The position numbers and the translations under genes are program-made. From Mucilaginibacter terrae (GTDB lineage: Bacteria > Bacteroidota > Bacteroidia > Sphingobacteriales > Sphingobacteriaceae), in the NCBI RefSeq assembly GCF_031951985.1, contig NZ_JAVLVU010000001.1, positions 1,240,001 through 1,304,000 of the forward strand: a DNA stretch of 64,000 bases, in the 5' to 3' direction. Below, in pieces: positions 63,436 to 64,000 of the stretch. Under the pieces are notes generated by a model, which worked only from the letters and a program-made list of their open reading frames with translations, searched no databases and had not been told where the DNA came from. Each line of letters opens with the position of its first letter. Positions within the stretch are counted from its first letter, which is position 1.

Positions 63436-64000
63436 TTATAAGGTTATATCAAGACCCAGGTTGAAACGTCTGACAGTAGGATAAGCACCATTGCTCGAAT
63501 CGCCGTTAGCAGAACTAAAGTTAGATTCGCGGTCATCGGGCATTTTTGTCCAAAGCAGGAGGTTATTTCCGTTTACATACAACCGGCAATTTTTTAAACC
63601 TATTTTGCTGACGAGTTTAGTTGGAAGCATGTAGCCAATTTCAGCGTTTTTTAAACGCACATAAGAGGCATCATAAAAATATCGGGTACCGTTACTGCCA
63701 TGAGCATCTAACACTACATAACGAGAAGGTGGAACCTCGCCCCCGCCGTCTTGCAAGAACCAAAAAGGTTTTTCTACGAATATGAGGTTACTTTTTCCCT
63801 GGAAATTAGGAAACTGTATTTGTCGTGTTACATTGTTTACGGCATAGAACTGCACAAAAATGCTGAAGCGCTTCCATTCAAAACCCACATTTAGGTTATA
63901 GGTGTTTTGAGGATTACCGGTGTAACCAAAAGGTGCCCTGTCCTTGTCATCTATTAAACCGTCGCCATTAAAATCGATGATATTGTAATCACCCGGTAAA
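63436..64000 (-). CDS. SusC-like TonB-dependent transporter, C-terminal part only
   Basis: The frame is open to the window edge. The first internal Met near 63888 is not a start, because the residues before it (PGDYNIIDFNGDGLIDDKDR) are the calcium-loop-like segment found late in SusC barrels. About 188 residues are visible, ending in VRRFNLGLDITL, a normal outer-membrane C-terminus. It is the SusC of the first pair and probably the first or an early gene of the operon. Confidence 0.95.
   Translation of the reverse strand, partial: LPGDYNIIDFNGDGLIDDKDRAPFGYTGNPQNTYNLNVGFEWKRFSIFVQFYAVNNVTRQIQFPNFQGKSNLIFVEKPFWFLQDGGGEVPPSRYVVLDAHGSNGTRYFYDASYVRLKNAEIGYMLPTKLVSKIGLKNCRLYVNGNNLLLWTKMPDDRESNFSSANGDSSNGAYPTVRRFNLGLDITL

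Overview
The window is chromosomal DNA from a member of the Bacteroidota, most likely a soil or plant-associated Sphingobacteriaceae relative (Mucilaginibacter/Pedobacter type). The evidence is the SusC/SusD pairs, a hybrid two-component regulator (HTCS), many periplasmic or lipoprotein glycoside hydrolases, TTTG-N19-TAnnTTTG promoters, poor Shine-Dalgarno sequences and moderate G+C (by eye). The genus is an inference. I see no tRNA, rRNA, CRISPR array, insertion sequence or prophage.

Layout. (1) 1-5695, + strand: the end of a beta-glucan (laminarin-like) utilization locus: SusD (5' end outside the window), PKD surface lipoprotein, GH16 endo-beta-glucanase, GH3 beta-glucosidase, closed by a terminator shared with the next operon. 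(2) 5801-11234, - strand: GH2 beta-galactosidase followed by GH92 alpha-mannosidase. (3) 11372-16584: YitT-type membrane protein and HD phosphohydrolase (-), then histidine kinase, receiver, receiver-adenylate cyclase (+) and a Nudix-like regulator. (4) 16651-25632, + strand: a nine-gene cluster with a strong promoter and a structured leader: GMC dehydrogenase, gluconate-dehydrogenase-type small subunit, Gfo/Idh/MocA dehydrogenase, three TIM-barrel isomerase/lyase-like proteins, cytochrome c, MFS permease and a DUF1080 protein. This reads as a 3-keto-glycoside oxidation and cleavage pathway. (5) 25669-29653: a secreted protein of unknown function (-) and a GH31 alpha-glycosidase (+).

(6) 29715-64000: a large xylan utilization locus. 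From the right, on the - strand, come SusC (partial), SusD, SusC, SusD and a surface glycan-binding lipoprotein, the same order as xusA-E of Prevotella. Then come a GH3 beta-xylosidase and a very small GntR-type protein (+), the HTCS (-), a GH43 (+), and a - strand run of ten genes: GH43, GH43, GH67, GH43, GH8, CE1, CE6, GH43, GH43, GH97. Together these would bind xylo-oligosaccharides at the surface, import them, remove acetyl, feruloyl, methylglucuronosyl and arabinosyl groups, and cut the chain to xylose. No GH10 or GH11 endoxylanase is in the window.

Most notable points: the 3-keto-glycoside cluster; a TTGAACA motif concentrated in two promoter regions of the xylan locus; a GH43 enzyme with an internal duplication of about 125 residues; and a SusC that begins directly at its plug domain.
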